From assembly GCF_005937885.2 (NCBI RefSeq), contig NZ_CP042176.1, forward strand, positions 5,203,501-5,267,500: a stretch of 64,000 nt of DNA, written 5' to 3'. The translations under genes were made by a program, and so were the position numbers. Of this stretch, positions 43,518-51,791 are shown piece after piece; within the stretch, counting starts at the first letter, position 1, and each line of letters begins with the position of its first letter. Source of the DNA: Bradyrhizobium sp. KBS0727 (GTDB lineage Bacteria; Pseudomonadota; Alphaproteobacteria; Rhizobiales; Xanthobacteraceae). The notes under the pieces were generated by a model. It ran no database searches. It was not told the DNA's origin and saw only the letters and a program-made list of their open reading frames with translations.

Positions 43518-44623
43518 CCACTGATGCGGCGGATCCGGCGGGGGCGGTCGGCATTGCGCCGGCCGCCGATGCCGGATTCCTGCAGCGCTACGGCGCCAGC
43601 ATCGAATACATCCTGATCCCGGGCGCGGCGCTGGTCGGCGCGCTCGCGGTGTTCGGCGTGTTCGTGGCGCTGTTCGGCAAGAGTCCGCTCGATCTGTATT
43701 TCTACATGTACCAGGGCGCGTTCGGCACCTGGTTCTCCTGGCAGAACACGCTGACGCGCGCGGCGCCCTTGATCCTCACCGCGCTGTGCACGGCGCTGCC
43801 GGCGCAGCTTGGCATGGTCATCATCGGCGGCGAAGGCGCGCTCTTGATCGGCGCGCTGTCGGCCACCTCGATCGCGCTGGCGATGCCGTGGGCGCCGCCC
43901 TTTGTGGTGCAGTTTGCCATGGTCTGCGCCGGCGTCGCCGGCGGCGGGCTCTGGATCATGTTGGCGGGCGGCTTAAGGCAATATCGCGGCGTCAACGAAA
44001 CCATTTCGAGTCTGCTGCTGGTCTATATCGGGCTTGCGATCCTCAACCATCTGGTCGAGGGCCCGATGCGCGATCCGGCCAGCCTCAACAAGCCGTCGAC
44101 CCGCGAGATCGGCGCCGCCAACATGATCGGCAGCATTCCCGGCACCGACATCCATTGGGGACTGGTGTTCGGCGTGATTGCTGCGATCGCGTCCTATATC
44201 CTGATCTATCACACCGTGTTCGGCTTCGCCGCGCGGGTCGCCGGCGGCAACATCCGCGCGGCGAGGATCGTCGGCCTCGGCGTCAGCAAGCTGATCCTGA
44301 CGATCTGCTTCCTCGCCGGCGGCGCCGCCGGCCTCGCCGGCATGATCGAGGTCGCGGCCGTGCAGGGCCGCACCAACGCCAATCTCGCCGCAGGCTACGG
44401 CTTTACCGGCATCCTGGTCGCCTTCCTGGCACGGCAAAATCCGCTCGCGATCATTCCGGTGGCAATCCTGCTCGGCGGCATCAGCGCCAGCGGCGGGCTG
44501 TTGCAGCGCCGGCTCGGCCTGCCCGACGCCTCGGTGCTGGTGCTGCAGGGCATCATCTTCGTGTTCGTGCTGGCCAGCGACGCGCTGTACGGCCGCATCG
44601 GCTTCCTGAAAGGAAAATCCTGA
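43514..44623 (+). CDS. ABC transporter permease, nucleoside/BMP type (YufP/NupP-like)
   Basis: 369 residues, GTG start overlapping the binding-protein stop. The longer of the two permease types, with a hydrophilic N-terminus (about 28 residues) and about ten hydrophobic segments. The family hallmark region is LPAQLGMVIIGGEGALLIGALSA, followed by INPLTP-like ARQNPLAIIPVAILLGGISASG near the end. Pairs with the permease that starts 1 bp after its stop. Confidence 0.88.
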   Translation: MTTDAADPAGAVGIAPAADAGFLQRYGASIEYILIPGAALVGALAVFGVFVALFGKSPLDLYFYMYQGAFGTWFSWQNTLTRAAPLILTALCTALPAQLGMVIIGGEGALLIGALSATSIALAMPWAPPFVVQFAMVCAGVAGGGLWIMLAGGLRQYRGVNETISSLLLVYIGLAILNHLVEGPMRDPASLNKPSTREIGAANMIGSIPGTDIHWGLVFGVIAAIASYILIYHTVFGFAARVAGGNIRAARIVGLGVSKLILTICFLAGGAAGLAGMIEVAAVQGRTNANLAAGYGFTGILVAFLARQNPLAIIPVAILLGGISASGGLLQRRLGLPDASVLVLQGIIFVFVLASDALYGRIGFLKGKS

Positions 44624-44624
44624 C

Positions 44625-45551
44625 ATGGCGGACGGAACGATCGGACTCTGGACCGTCCCGCTCGCGGTGTTCGGCGGCGCCATCCGCGTCTCGACGCCGT
44701 TCCTGTTCGTCAGCCTGGGCGAATGCATTACCGAGCGTTCGGGCCGCATCAATCTCGGCCTCGAAGGCACGCTGGTGATGGGCGCGATGAGCGCCTACGG
44801 CATCTCCTATCTCTCGGGCTCGCCCTGGCTCGGCGTCCTCGCCGCCGGCATCACCGGCGCGCTGCTGGGCGCGCTGCATGCCGGCATCTGCTCGCTGCCG
44901 CGCGTCAACGACGTCGCGGTCGGCATCGCGCTGATGCTGTTCGGCACGGGTTTAGCTTTCTATCTCGGCAAACCCTTGATCGAACCGACGGCGGCGCGGC
45001 TGCCGGCGATCGATTTCGGCTGGTGGAGCGACATCGCACAGGTGCGCGCCGCGCTGCGGATCAACGTGCTGTTTTTGATCGGGGTCGCGATCGCGCCGAT
45101 TCTTTACTGGGCGTTCCGGACCACGCGCTGGGGGCTATTGATCCGCACCGCCGGCGAAAGCTCGGATGCCGCGCGCGCGATGGGTTATTCGGTGCTGTGG
45201 ATCCGCCTTCGCGCCACCATGGTCGGCGGTTTCCTCGCCGGGATCGGCGGCTCGTTCCTGTCGCTGTTCTATCCCGGAAGCTGGAACGAAGGCCTCTCCA
45301 GCGGCCAGGGCATCACCGCCGTGGCGCTAGTGATCTTCGCACGCTGGGACCCGATGCTGTGCCTGTGGGCCTCGCTGGCGTTCGGCGGCGCCGCGGCGCT
45401 GGGCCCGGCGCTGCAATCGGTCGGCGTCACCTCCGGCTATCATTTGTTCAACGCCGCGCCCTACATCCTGACGCTGGCGATCATGATCATCACCTGTTCG
45501 CCGAAGCGCACGCTGACCGGCGCACCGGCGGAGTTGTCCATCACCCGATAG
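44625..45551 (+). CDS. ABC transporter permease, nucleoside/BMP type (YufQ/NupQ-like)
   Basis: 308 residues with about nine membrane segments. SLGECITERSGRINLGLEGTLVMGAMSA is the signature of the shorter permease of this class, followed by the cytoplasmic GESSDAARAMGYSVLWIRLRATMVGG coupling loop. Together with the preceding permease it forms the translocation channel. AGGAAAA lies upstream of its ATG within the previous gene's end. Confidence 0.9.
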   Translation: MADGTIGLWTVPLAVFGGAIRVSTPFLFVSLGECITERSGRINLGLEGTLVMGAMSAYGISYLSGSPWLGVLAAGITGALLGALHAGICSLPRVNDVAVGIALMLFGTGLAFYLGKPLIEPTAARLPAIDFGWWSDIAQVRAALRINVLFLIGVAIAPILYWAFRTTRWGLLIRTAGESSDAARAMGYSVLWIRLRATMVGGFLAGIGGSFLSLFYPGSWNEGLSSGQGITAVALVIFARWDPMLCLWASLAFGGAAALGPALQSVGVTSGYHLFNAAPYILTLAIMIITCSPKRTLTGAPAELSITR

Positions 45552-45564
45552 GCGAGAACGTGAC

Positions 45565-46248
45565 ATGCCCGAGCGTTACCTGAAATCCGAACCCTATGCG
45601 TGGCCCTATAACGGCGACCTGCGCCCGCAAAATACCGCGCTCATCATCATCGACATGCAGACCGACTTCTGCGGCGTCGGCGGCTATGTCGACAAGATGG
45701 GCTACGACCTGTCGCTGACCCGCGCGCCGATCGAGCCGATCAAGAAGCTGCTGGCGACCATGCGCGCGCAGGGTTTTCACATCATCCACACCCGCGAAGG
45801 CCACCGCCCCGACCTCACCGACCTGCCCGCCAACAAGCAGTGGCGCTCGCGCCAGATCGGCGCCGGGATCGGCGATCCCGGTCCCTGCGGCCGGGTGCTG
45901 GTGCGCGGCGAGCCCGGCTGGGAGATCATTCCCGATCTGGCGCCACTGCCGGGCGAACCTGTTATCGACAAGCCGGGCAAAGGCTCGTTCTGCGCCACCG
46001 ACCTCGAACTGATGCTGCGGCTGCGCGGCATCGAAAACATCGTGCTGACCGGCATCACCACCGACGTCTGCGTCCATACCACCATGCGCGAAGCCAACGA
46101 CCGCGGCTTCGAATGCGTGCTGATCGAGGATTGCTGTGCCGCGACCGACAAGAGCAATCACGAGCACGCGCTGAAAATGATCAAGATGCAGGGCGGCGTG
46201 TTCGGCGCGGTCGCGACCTCGGCCGCGATGATCGGGGCGCTGTCATGA
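45565..46248 (+). CDS. biuH: Biuret hydrolase-like isochorismatase-family amidase (BiuH-like)
   Basis: 227 residues. Triad positions visible: Asp in TALIIIDMQTDFCGVGGYV, Lys in VIDKPGKGSFCATDLE, Cys in LTGITTDVCVHTTMREANDRGF. As I remember it, the rhizobial biuret hydrolase BiuH shares the blocks PYPWPYNGALRP (here PYAWPYNGDLRP), REGHRPDLTDLPANK, IGAGIGDPGPCGR and DCCAATD, so this is probably a true BiuH converting biuret to allophanate and ammonia, or a close ureide homologue. No allophanate hydrolase is present in this window. Located inside the BMP transporter operon, overlapping the ATPase start. Confidence 0.82.
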   Translation: MPERYLKSEPYAWPYNGDLRPQNTALIIIDMQTDFCGVGGYVDKMGYDLSLTRAPIEPIKKLLATMRAQGFHIIHTREGHRPDLTDLPANKQWRSRQIGAGIGDPGPCGRVLVRGEPGWEIIPDLAPLPGEPVIDKPGKGSFCATDLELMLRLRGIENIVLTGITTDVCVHTTMREANDRGFECVLIEDCCAATDKSNHEHALKMIKMQGGVFGAVATSAAMIGALS

Positions 46249-47777
46249 TCATCGGCGAAACGCCGCTTCCATCAGGCGCGCTCGGCGTCGACGCCATCGC
46301 CATGACCATGCAGTTCGGCGACTTCAAGGCGCTGGACAATGTCGAACTGAAGGTGCGCCCCGGCTCGTTCCATGCGCTGCTCGGCGAGAACGGCGCCGGC
46401 AAAAGCACGCTGGTGAAATGCATCATGGGTTATTACCGCGCCACCCAGGGCGACGTGCTGGTCGGCGGCCGCGAGCAGGCGATCGCCAATCCGAAGGAAG
46501 CCCACGCGCTCGGGCTCGGCATGGTCTACCAGCACTTTACGCTGGTGCCGGCGATGACGGTCGCGGAAAACCTGGTGCTGGCACGCGACGACGTGCCCGC
46601 GGTGGTCGACTGGGCCAAAGAGAAGAAGGAGCTCGAGGCATTCCTGGCGCGGATGCCGTTCAAGGTGCCGCTCAACGCAAAAGTCTCGGATATCTCGGCC
46701 GGCGAGCGGCAGAAATGCGAGATCCTCAAGCAGCTCTACCTGAAGCGGCGCTTTCTCATTCTCGACGAGCCGACCTCGGTGCTGACGCCCGGCGAAGCCG
46801 ACGAGGTGCTGGGCATGCTGCGCGCCATGGTGGTGGCCGGCGACCTCACCATTCTGATGATCACCCACAAGTTCCGCGAGGTGATGGCGTTTGCCGACGA
46901 GGTGACGATCCTGCGCCGCGGCAAGCTCGCCGGTGCCGGCAAAGTCTCGGAGCTGACGCCCGACGACATGGCGCGCACCATGATCGGCGCCGAGCAGTTG
47001 ACCGTGCAACCGCCCCGCGTCGGCGAGGTAGGCGAAACCAGGCTGGAGCTTTCCAAACTCACCGCGCTCGACGATGCCGGCGCGATCGCGGTCCATGACG
47101 TGTCGCTGTCGGTGCGCGGCGGCGAAATCGTGGGGATCGCCGGCGTCTCCGGCAACGGCCAACGGCAACTGGTCGAGGTGCTGGCCGGCCAGCGCGAGGC
47201 CGAGAGCGGCGAAGTCCGCGTCCGCGGCGATCTCTATTCGGCAAGCCGCGAGGAAATGCGCCGGCACAAGATGTCGTTGCTGCCCGAGGAGCCGCTGAAG
47301 AATGCCTGCGTCGGCGGCATGAGCGTGGCCGACAACATCGCCTTCCGAGAATTCGACCGCGCGCCCTTTGCCAGCGGCGGCTGGTGGCTGAACAAGTCGG
47401 CGTTCCGCAACAGCGCGATCCGCAAGATCGGGCTCTACAAGATCAAAACCCGCACGCCGGATACGCCGATCTCGGCGCTGTCGGGCGGCAACGTGCAGCG
47501 CGCCGTGCTGGCGCGCGAACTCGGCGGCGAGGTCGAGGTGCTGATCGCCGCCAATCCCTGCTTCGGGCTGGATTTCGCCGCCGTAGCCCAAATCCACGCC
47601 GAGATCATGGCGGCCCGCAACCGCGGCGCCGCGGTGCTGTTGGTCAGCGAGGACCTCGACGAACTGCTGGAACTGTCCGACCGGCTGGTCGTGATGTTCC
47701 ACGGCCAATTCGTCCACGAAGCCCGCGCCAGCGAGGCCGACCTGACCGAAATCGGGCGGCATATGGCGGGGCATTGA
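46245..47777 (+). CDS. ABC transporter ATP-binding protein, double-domain nucleoside/BMP type
   Basis: 510 residues with two ATPase domains like YufO/RbsA. Domain 1 is complete (Walker A GENGAGKSTLV, signature ISAGERQKCEI, Walker B FLILDEPTSVLTP, His ITHKF). Domain 2 is degenerate, with GVSGNGQRQLVE in place of Walker A, LSGGNVQRAVLARE as signature and the VLIAANPCFGLDFAA region lacking the normal Glu. This asymmetry is normal for the family. Its ATG overlaps the stop of the BiuH-like gene. Confidence 0.92.
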   Translation: MIIGETPLPSGALGVDAIAMTMQFGDFKALDNVELKVRPGSFHALLGENGAGKSTLVKCIMGYYRATQGDVLVGGREQAIANPKEAHALGLGMVYQHFTLVPAMTVAENLVLARDDVPAVVDWAKEKKELEAFLARMPFKVPLNAKVSDISAGERQKCEILKQLYLKRRFLILDEPTSVLTPGEADEVLGMLRAMVVAGDLTILMITHKFREVMAFADEVTILRRGKLAGAGKVSELTPDDMARTMIGAEQLTVQPPRVGEVGETRLELSKLTALDDAGAIAVHDVSLSVRGGEIVGIAGVSGNGQRQLVEVLAGQREAESGEVRVRGDLYSASREEMRRHKMSLLPEEPLKNACVGGMSVADNIAFREFDRAPFASGGWWLNKSAFRNSAIRKIGLYKIKTRTPDTPISALSGGNVQRAVLARELGGEVEVLIAANPCFGLDFAAVAQIHAEIMAARNRGAAVLLVSEDLDELLELSDRLVVMFHGQFVHEARASEADLTEIGRHMAGH

Positions 47778-47821
47778 TGATACGGTACTGACGACAGTAA
47801 CGGTGTAACGGTCATGCACTA

Positions 47822-48322
47822 ATGGTCGATATATCCACGCTAAGCCCGGCGGAGCGCGACGCACATTTTCTGCGCCGGTCGTTCGACGTCGCCCGCCGCG
47901 CCATGACGCACGGCAACCATCCCTTTGGCGCGCTGCTGGTCGATGCGGATGGCAACGCGCTGATCGAGGCCGAGAACGGCTACATGCCCTCGCATGACGG
48001 CACCGCGCATGCCGAGCGCCTGCTGGCGACGCAAGCCTGCACCACGATCCCGGCGGACATCCTCCGCCACGCCACGCTCTACTCGTCGGCCGAGCCCTGC
48101 GCGATGTGCGCGGGTGCGATGTACTGGGCGGGGATCGGCCGGCTGGTCTACGGCCTCAGCGAGCACCGGCTGCGCGACATCACCGGCAACCACCCGGAAA
48201 ACCCGACGCTCAATTTGCCGTGCCGCGACGTCTTCGGCAGCGGCCAGCGCTCAATCGAGGTGGTCGGGCCACTGCTGGAAGACGAGGCTGCCGCCCTGCA
48301 TGATGGGGTGTGGGGCAAGTAG
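47822..48322 (+). CDS. Nucleoside/purine deaminase, cytidine-deaminase-like fold (guanine deaminase / TadA-type)
   Basis: 166 residues. Zinc site: His-Ala-Glu in DGTAHAERLLATQ, then SAEPCAMCAGAMYWAGIGRLVYGL (PCxxC). The pattern fits the small guanine-deaminase/tRNA-adenosine-deaminase-like nucleoside deaminases. Downstream of the BMP operon by 44 bp, so it could deaminate the imported purine. TadA proper is usually a separate housekeeping gene, so a catabolic role is favoured here. Confidence 0.85.
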   Translation: MVDISTLSPAERDAHFLRRSFDVARRAMTHGNHPFGALLVDADGNALIEAENGYMPSHDGTAHAERLLATQACTTIPADILRHATLYSSAEPCAMCAGAMYWAGIGRLVYGLSEHRLRDITGNHPENPTLNLPCRDVFGSGQRSIEVVGPLLEDEAAALHDGVWGK

Positions 48323-48335
48323 GATTTTTGCCTTT

Positions 48336-48419
48336 GTAGGATGGGTGGAGCGAAGCGATACCCATCGCGGTCACCACAGACAGTGATTGATGGGTATCGC
48401 TTCGCTCCACCCATCCTAC
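48336..48419. repeat. Perfect 30-bp inverted repeat
   Basis: Arms 48336-48365 and 48390-48419 (GTAGGATGGGTGGAGCGAAG...) are exact reverse complements around a 24-bp loop, located between the deaminase and the minus-strand porin. Same architecture as the elements at 37121 and 37205 but a distinct sequence. Confidence 0.88.
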
Positions 48420-48443
48420 GATTTCAGGCCGCCAAAAAGAAAA

Positions 48444-48473
48444 ATGGCGCCGCGGGGAACATCGCGGCGCCAT
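48444..48473 (-). terminator. Rho-independent terminator of the porin gene
   Basis: Perfect 11-bp stem ATGGCGCCGCG / CGCGGCGCCAT with an 8-base loop. On the minus strand it is followed by TTTTCTTTTT, a good U tract, 31 bp downstream of the stop of the Tsx-like gene. Confidence 0.85.
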
Positions 48474-48503
48474 CGCTTTTCACCTGTGGAGATGATCAGG
48501 TGG

Positions 48504-49622
48504 TCAGAACTTCACGGTCACGCCGCCGTAGACGGTCGATTCGGTGCAGGAGTTGGTGCTCTGGCCGGTTGCTGCGATGGTGCAGACGCCGGGCATCGCG
48601 TTGTGATCGAGGCCGAACTTGTTCTGCCAGTAGCGGTAGGCAACCCAGAGGTCGACGAAGTGGGAGTACTGCGGACCGATGAAGGCCTTGGAGGCGTCGA
48701 AGGTCAGACGGATCGGCTCAGAGTTGAGTTCGGTCTTGGAGGCGGTGCTGAAACGTCCCGGACCGGAAAGAGCCGGAAGGCTGTTCGAGTCGCCCTTGGG
48801 TCCATACCAGCCGGCGCGGCCGCTGATCGAGAAGTACTGCATGTTCTCGGGCAGGAAGCCGAGGTCCATGTAGTAGTTGATTTCAACCGCCCAGGTAGCG
48901 TTGTACTTCACGTTGCCGTCGGCGTTACAGTTCAAGCCCGGAATGTTGCCCGCAAAGTTCGAGCCGCACTGGGTGAAGGCGTTGTGATTCGAGAATTCCC
49001 AGTAAGCCAACGGCGCTATGTTGATGTAGCCCTTGTAGGGCAGGTCGAAGGCAAACTGCAGACCGGCGACCATGTCGCGCTTGGCCGGAGCCAGGTAGTT
49101 GTTTTCGGTGTTGCCGTCCATGCCGACTTCCAGCGAAACGTTATGCAGGGGGCCCATCGAGAAGGCCTTGGTATTGAAGATTTCGTTGAAGCCGAAGGTC
49201 GAGCGGAACAGACCGTAGATTTCGGTCGCACCGGCGCACTGGACGTTGGGCCCGGTCGCGAAGTTGTCGAGGACACCCGCGTTGATACACGGCGAGGCCG
49301 GATCGTTATGGCCCGACTTGAACATCGAGATGGTGAAGAAGTTGGTGCCGTAGGCCCAGGCATCGAAGTGGGTGAACGAATAGACCTGCTTGGCGGTGGT
49401 GCCGTTGATCGAACCGTTCGGGTTCACCGAGTACATGCCGGGATCGGTGCCCTTGGGCATCCAGGAGAACGACACGCGGTCGTCGATCACCAGGAAGAAC
49501 GGGACCGGAGCGACCTTCTTGAGGGCCTTGACCGGCAGGTCGGCCGCCGCGGCGTAGCCGGCCGGTACGAGTGTGGCGAGTGACAGCGCCGCTGCTGCCA
49601 ATGTTCTGCGAAGACTAGACAT
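48504..49622 (-). CDS. Outer-membrane protein, Tsx-like nucleoside channel type
   Basis: 372 residues. Signal peptide (cleaved near GYAAAADLP). The mature protein is rich in alternating hydrophobic strands and ends TVYGGVTVKF with the C-terminal Phe typical of beta-barrel outer-membrane proteins. The segment FTHFDAWAYGTNFFTISMFKSG resembles the strand-1/2 region of Tsx nucleoside channels (GWKYGDNFFF pattern), and even the spacing to DLPYKGYINIAPLAYW fits. Nucleosides could therefore cross the outer membrane here for the two nucleoside-type ABC importers on either side. Family assignment is moderate. Confidence 0.65.
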   Translation of the reverse strand: MSSLRRTLAAAALSLATLVPAGYAAAADLPVKALKKVAPVPFFLVIDDRVSFSWMPKGTDPGMYSVNPNGSINGTTAKQVYSFTHFDAWAYGTNFFTISMFKSGHNDPASPCINAGVLDNFATGPNVQCAGATEIYGLFRSTFGFNEIFNTKAFSMGPLHNVSLEVGMDGNTENNYLAPAKRDMVAGLQFAFDLPYKGYINIAPLAYWEFSNHNAFTQCGSNFAGNIPGLNCNADGNVKYNATWAVEINYYMDLGFLPENMQYFSISGRAGWYGPKGDSNSLPALSGPGRFSTASKTELNSEPIRLTFDASKAFIGPQYSHFVDLWVAYRYWQNKFGLDHNAMPGVCTIAATGQSTNSCTESTVYGGVTVKF

Positions 49623-50219
49623 CCTTTAATACCCCCAAGTTGACGACCGAATGATCGAGGCCCTTGGAAGCGACCCTTGCGCCGATCGCATGAAGTGAGA
49701 AGCCTCAAGATTCCCCATGGCTTGCTGCAAGTTTCATCAAGAAGAAGTGAGGCCGGCGCGGTTTGTGCGGCGAGAGGCCGATTGGTTGCCGCGGCAAGAC
49801 AATCTCCGGTAGAATCGGATTTTCGCATTTTTGCCGGGAACAATCGGGCTTTCTGCGACGATCGGGCGCAGGGAGCAGCGCACCAAACGCACGAACGGGG
49901 CATTCCCGGCGACGCGTACACAGCCGCGTCAAAACTGCTCAACTTCGCAGCAGCGCTGCTTAGGCGATTTCGATTTGTCTAGACCGTCACAAATTTACAA
50001 CAACCCGTCTGGCGTTTTTGCGGGTCACCCGCACCACGCGACGCTTCGGTGCCGGCTCAACGACGTCCATCGGATCGAGGAGCAGCGAATCCGGCCGGGA
50101 ATCACGCCGCGTCTCATCTGCCAAAGAGTTGAGCAAGGGTTGGCGCTTTTTCCCTACTTACGCATGCGGCCAAACTAGCACAGTATTGAGGCATTCTTTT
50201 CTCATACGCGTGACAACGA
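49623..50219. other. Intergenic region between porin and BMP ABC operon
   Basis: 597 bp that must hold divergent promoters for the porin and the ABC operon. No gene or riboswitch is apparent. I looked for sigma-54 motifs and found only an 8/12 match (AGGCCGATTGGTTGCC near 49780), which I do not count. Confidence 0.4.
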
Positions 50220-51791
50220 ATGTTGGATTCGACGCCTGCCGCGCTGCACACAGGTGGCACGCCGCTGCTCCGGACGGTCGGTTTGACCAAGCGGTACGGC
50301 ACCTTCCTCGCCAACGATGCCATCGACATCGAGATCTGGCCGCAGCAGATCCACGCTTTGCTCGGCGAGAACGGCGCGGGAAAGTCGACGCTGGTCAAGA
50401 CCATCTACGGACTGGTTCAGCCGAGCGAGGGCGAGATGCTTTGGCAGGGCGAACGGATGGTGCTGTCCGGCCCGTCGGAAGCCCGCCGCCGTGGCATCGG
50501 CATGGTGTTCCAGCACTTCTCGCTGTTCGACAATCTCACCGTGGCCGAGAACGTCGCCCTCGGGCTCGACGGCAAGGAATCCTTCAAGGCCATGTCGGCG
50601 CGCCTTGAAGAAGTATCCCGGATTTACGGGCTTCCGCTCGATCCCCGGCGCGAGGTCTGGCAATTGTCGGTCGGCGAGCGGCAACGCATCGAGATCGTTC
50701 GCGCGCTAATGCAGAATCCGAAATTCCTGATCCTCGACGAACCGACCGCGGTGCTGACACCGCAGGAGGCCGACCAGCTCTTCGTCGTGCTCGATCGCCT
50801 GAAGGCCGAGGGGCGCGCGATCCTCTACATCAGCCACAAGCTCGACGAGGTGAAACGGCTCTGCGACACCGCCACCATCCTGCGCGGCGGCAAGAAGATC
50901 TCGACCTGCAATCCCAAGGCGGAGACCGCATCCTCCCTCGCCCGCATGATGGTCGGCGGCGAGATCAAGGAAGTGAAGGCCGCGGCGAACCGCCAAACCA
51001 CGGTGCCGCGCCTCGTGGTCAACGACCTCAGCCTCGAGCCGGACGATCCGCACGGGGTGCGGCTCCAGCACATCTCCTTTGAGCTCAAGGGTGGTGAAAT
51101 CTTGGGCATCGCCGGCGTCGCCGGGAACGGTCAGGACGAACTTTTCGCCGCACTTTCGGGCGAGCGGCTGGCCCAGGACCCCGGCACGGTCGTGATCGAC
51201 GGACATGCCGCGGGACACCTTTCGATCACCAAGCGGCGCAAGCTCGGCGCGGCCTTCGTTCCGGAGGAGCGGCTCGGTCACGGCACCGCGCCGCGCATGC
51301 GGCTTTCCGAGAACGCGCTGCTGACCGGTCATGCCGCCAGCGGCATGGTCCATCATGGCTTCGTCAATACGACCGCGACGCTCAATGCGGTCGACAAGGC
51401 GACCGCGGCGTTTGACGTCCGCAAGGCCAAGCGCGATCCCGAGGCCGCCAGCCTGTCCGGCGGCAATCTGCAGAAATTCATCGTCGGCCGCGAAATCCTG
51501 CGAAACCCGGTCGTGCTCGTCGTCAGCCAGCCGACCTGGGGCGTCGATGCCGGCGCCGCCGCCGTGATCCGGCAGGCGCTGCTCGATCTTGCGGCCGCCG
51601 GAGCCGCGGTGCTGGTCACGAGCCAGGATCTCGACGAGCTCGCCGAAATCACCGACCGCATTGCCGTGATGTTCCACGGTCATCTGTCGGCGCCCATGGC
51701 CACCGGCGAAGCCAACCGGGAAAAGCTCGGCCTGTTGATGGGCGGGGCCAGCCTGGAACAGAAGGAAGCGGCTCATGCAGTTGGTGCTTGA
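50220..51791 (+). CDS. ABC transporter ATP-binding protein, double-domain nucleoside/BMP type
   Basis: 523 residues. Domain 1 has Walker A GENGAGKSTLV, signature LSVGERQRIEIV, Walker B FLILDEPTAVLTPQE and His switch YISHKLDEV. Domain 2 has GVAGNGQDELFA in place of Walker A and LSGGNLQKFIVGRE with VVSQPTWGVDAGAAAVI, so like its relatives it probably has one active site. First gene of an operon ATPase-permease-permease-SBP. It is a second, separately regulated copy of the 42-48 kb transporter type, with gene order changed (ATPase first, binding protein last). Confidence 0.92.
   Translation: MLDSTPAALHTGGTPLLRTVGLTKRYGTFLANDAIDIEIWPQQIHALLGENGAGKSTLVKTIYGLVQPSEGEMLWQGERMVLSGPSEARRRGIGMVFQHFSLFDNLTVAENVALGLDGKESFKAMSARLEEVSRIYGLPLDPRREVWQLSVGERQRIEIVRALMQNPKFLILDEPTAVLTPQEADQLFVVLDRLKAEGRAILYISHKLDEVKRLCDTATILRGGKKISTCNPKAETASSLARMMVGGEIKEVKAAANRQTTVPRLVVNDLSLEPDDPHGVRLQHISFELKGGEILGIAGVAGNGQDELFAALSGERLAQDPGTVVIDGHAAGHLSITKRRKLGAAFVPEERLGHGTAPRMRLSENALLTGHAASGMVHHGFVNTTATLNAVDKATAAFDVRKAKRDPEAASLSGGNLQKFIVGREILRNPVVLVVSQPTWGVDAGAAAVIRQALLDLAAAGAAVLVTSQDLDELAEITDRIAVMFHGHLSAPMATGEANREKLGLLMGGASLEQKEAAHAVGA

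Noticed and set aside
46245..47777. Loss of function in ATPase domain 2 because Walker A and Walker B are degenerate
   Set aside because: Asymmetric ATPases with one degenerate site are the rule in this transporter class, and the other copy at 50220 shows the same.
49780..49795. Sigma-54-like match upstream of the 50-55 kb BMP operon
   Set aside because: Only 8 of 12 positions with AGG in place of TGG; too weak to report as a site.
49980..50219. Possible purine-type riboswitch upstream of the nucleoside ABC ATPase
   Set aside because: I looked for the three-helix purine aptamer and other conserved cores and found none.
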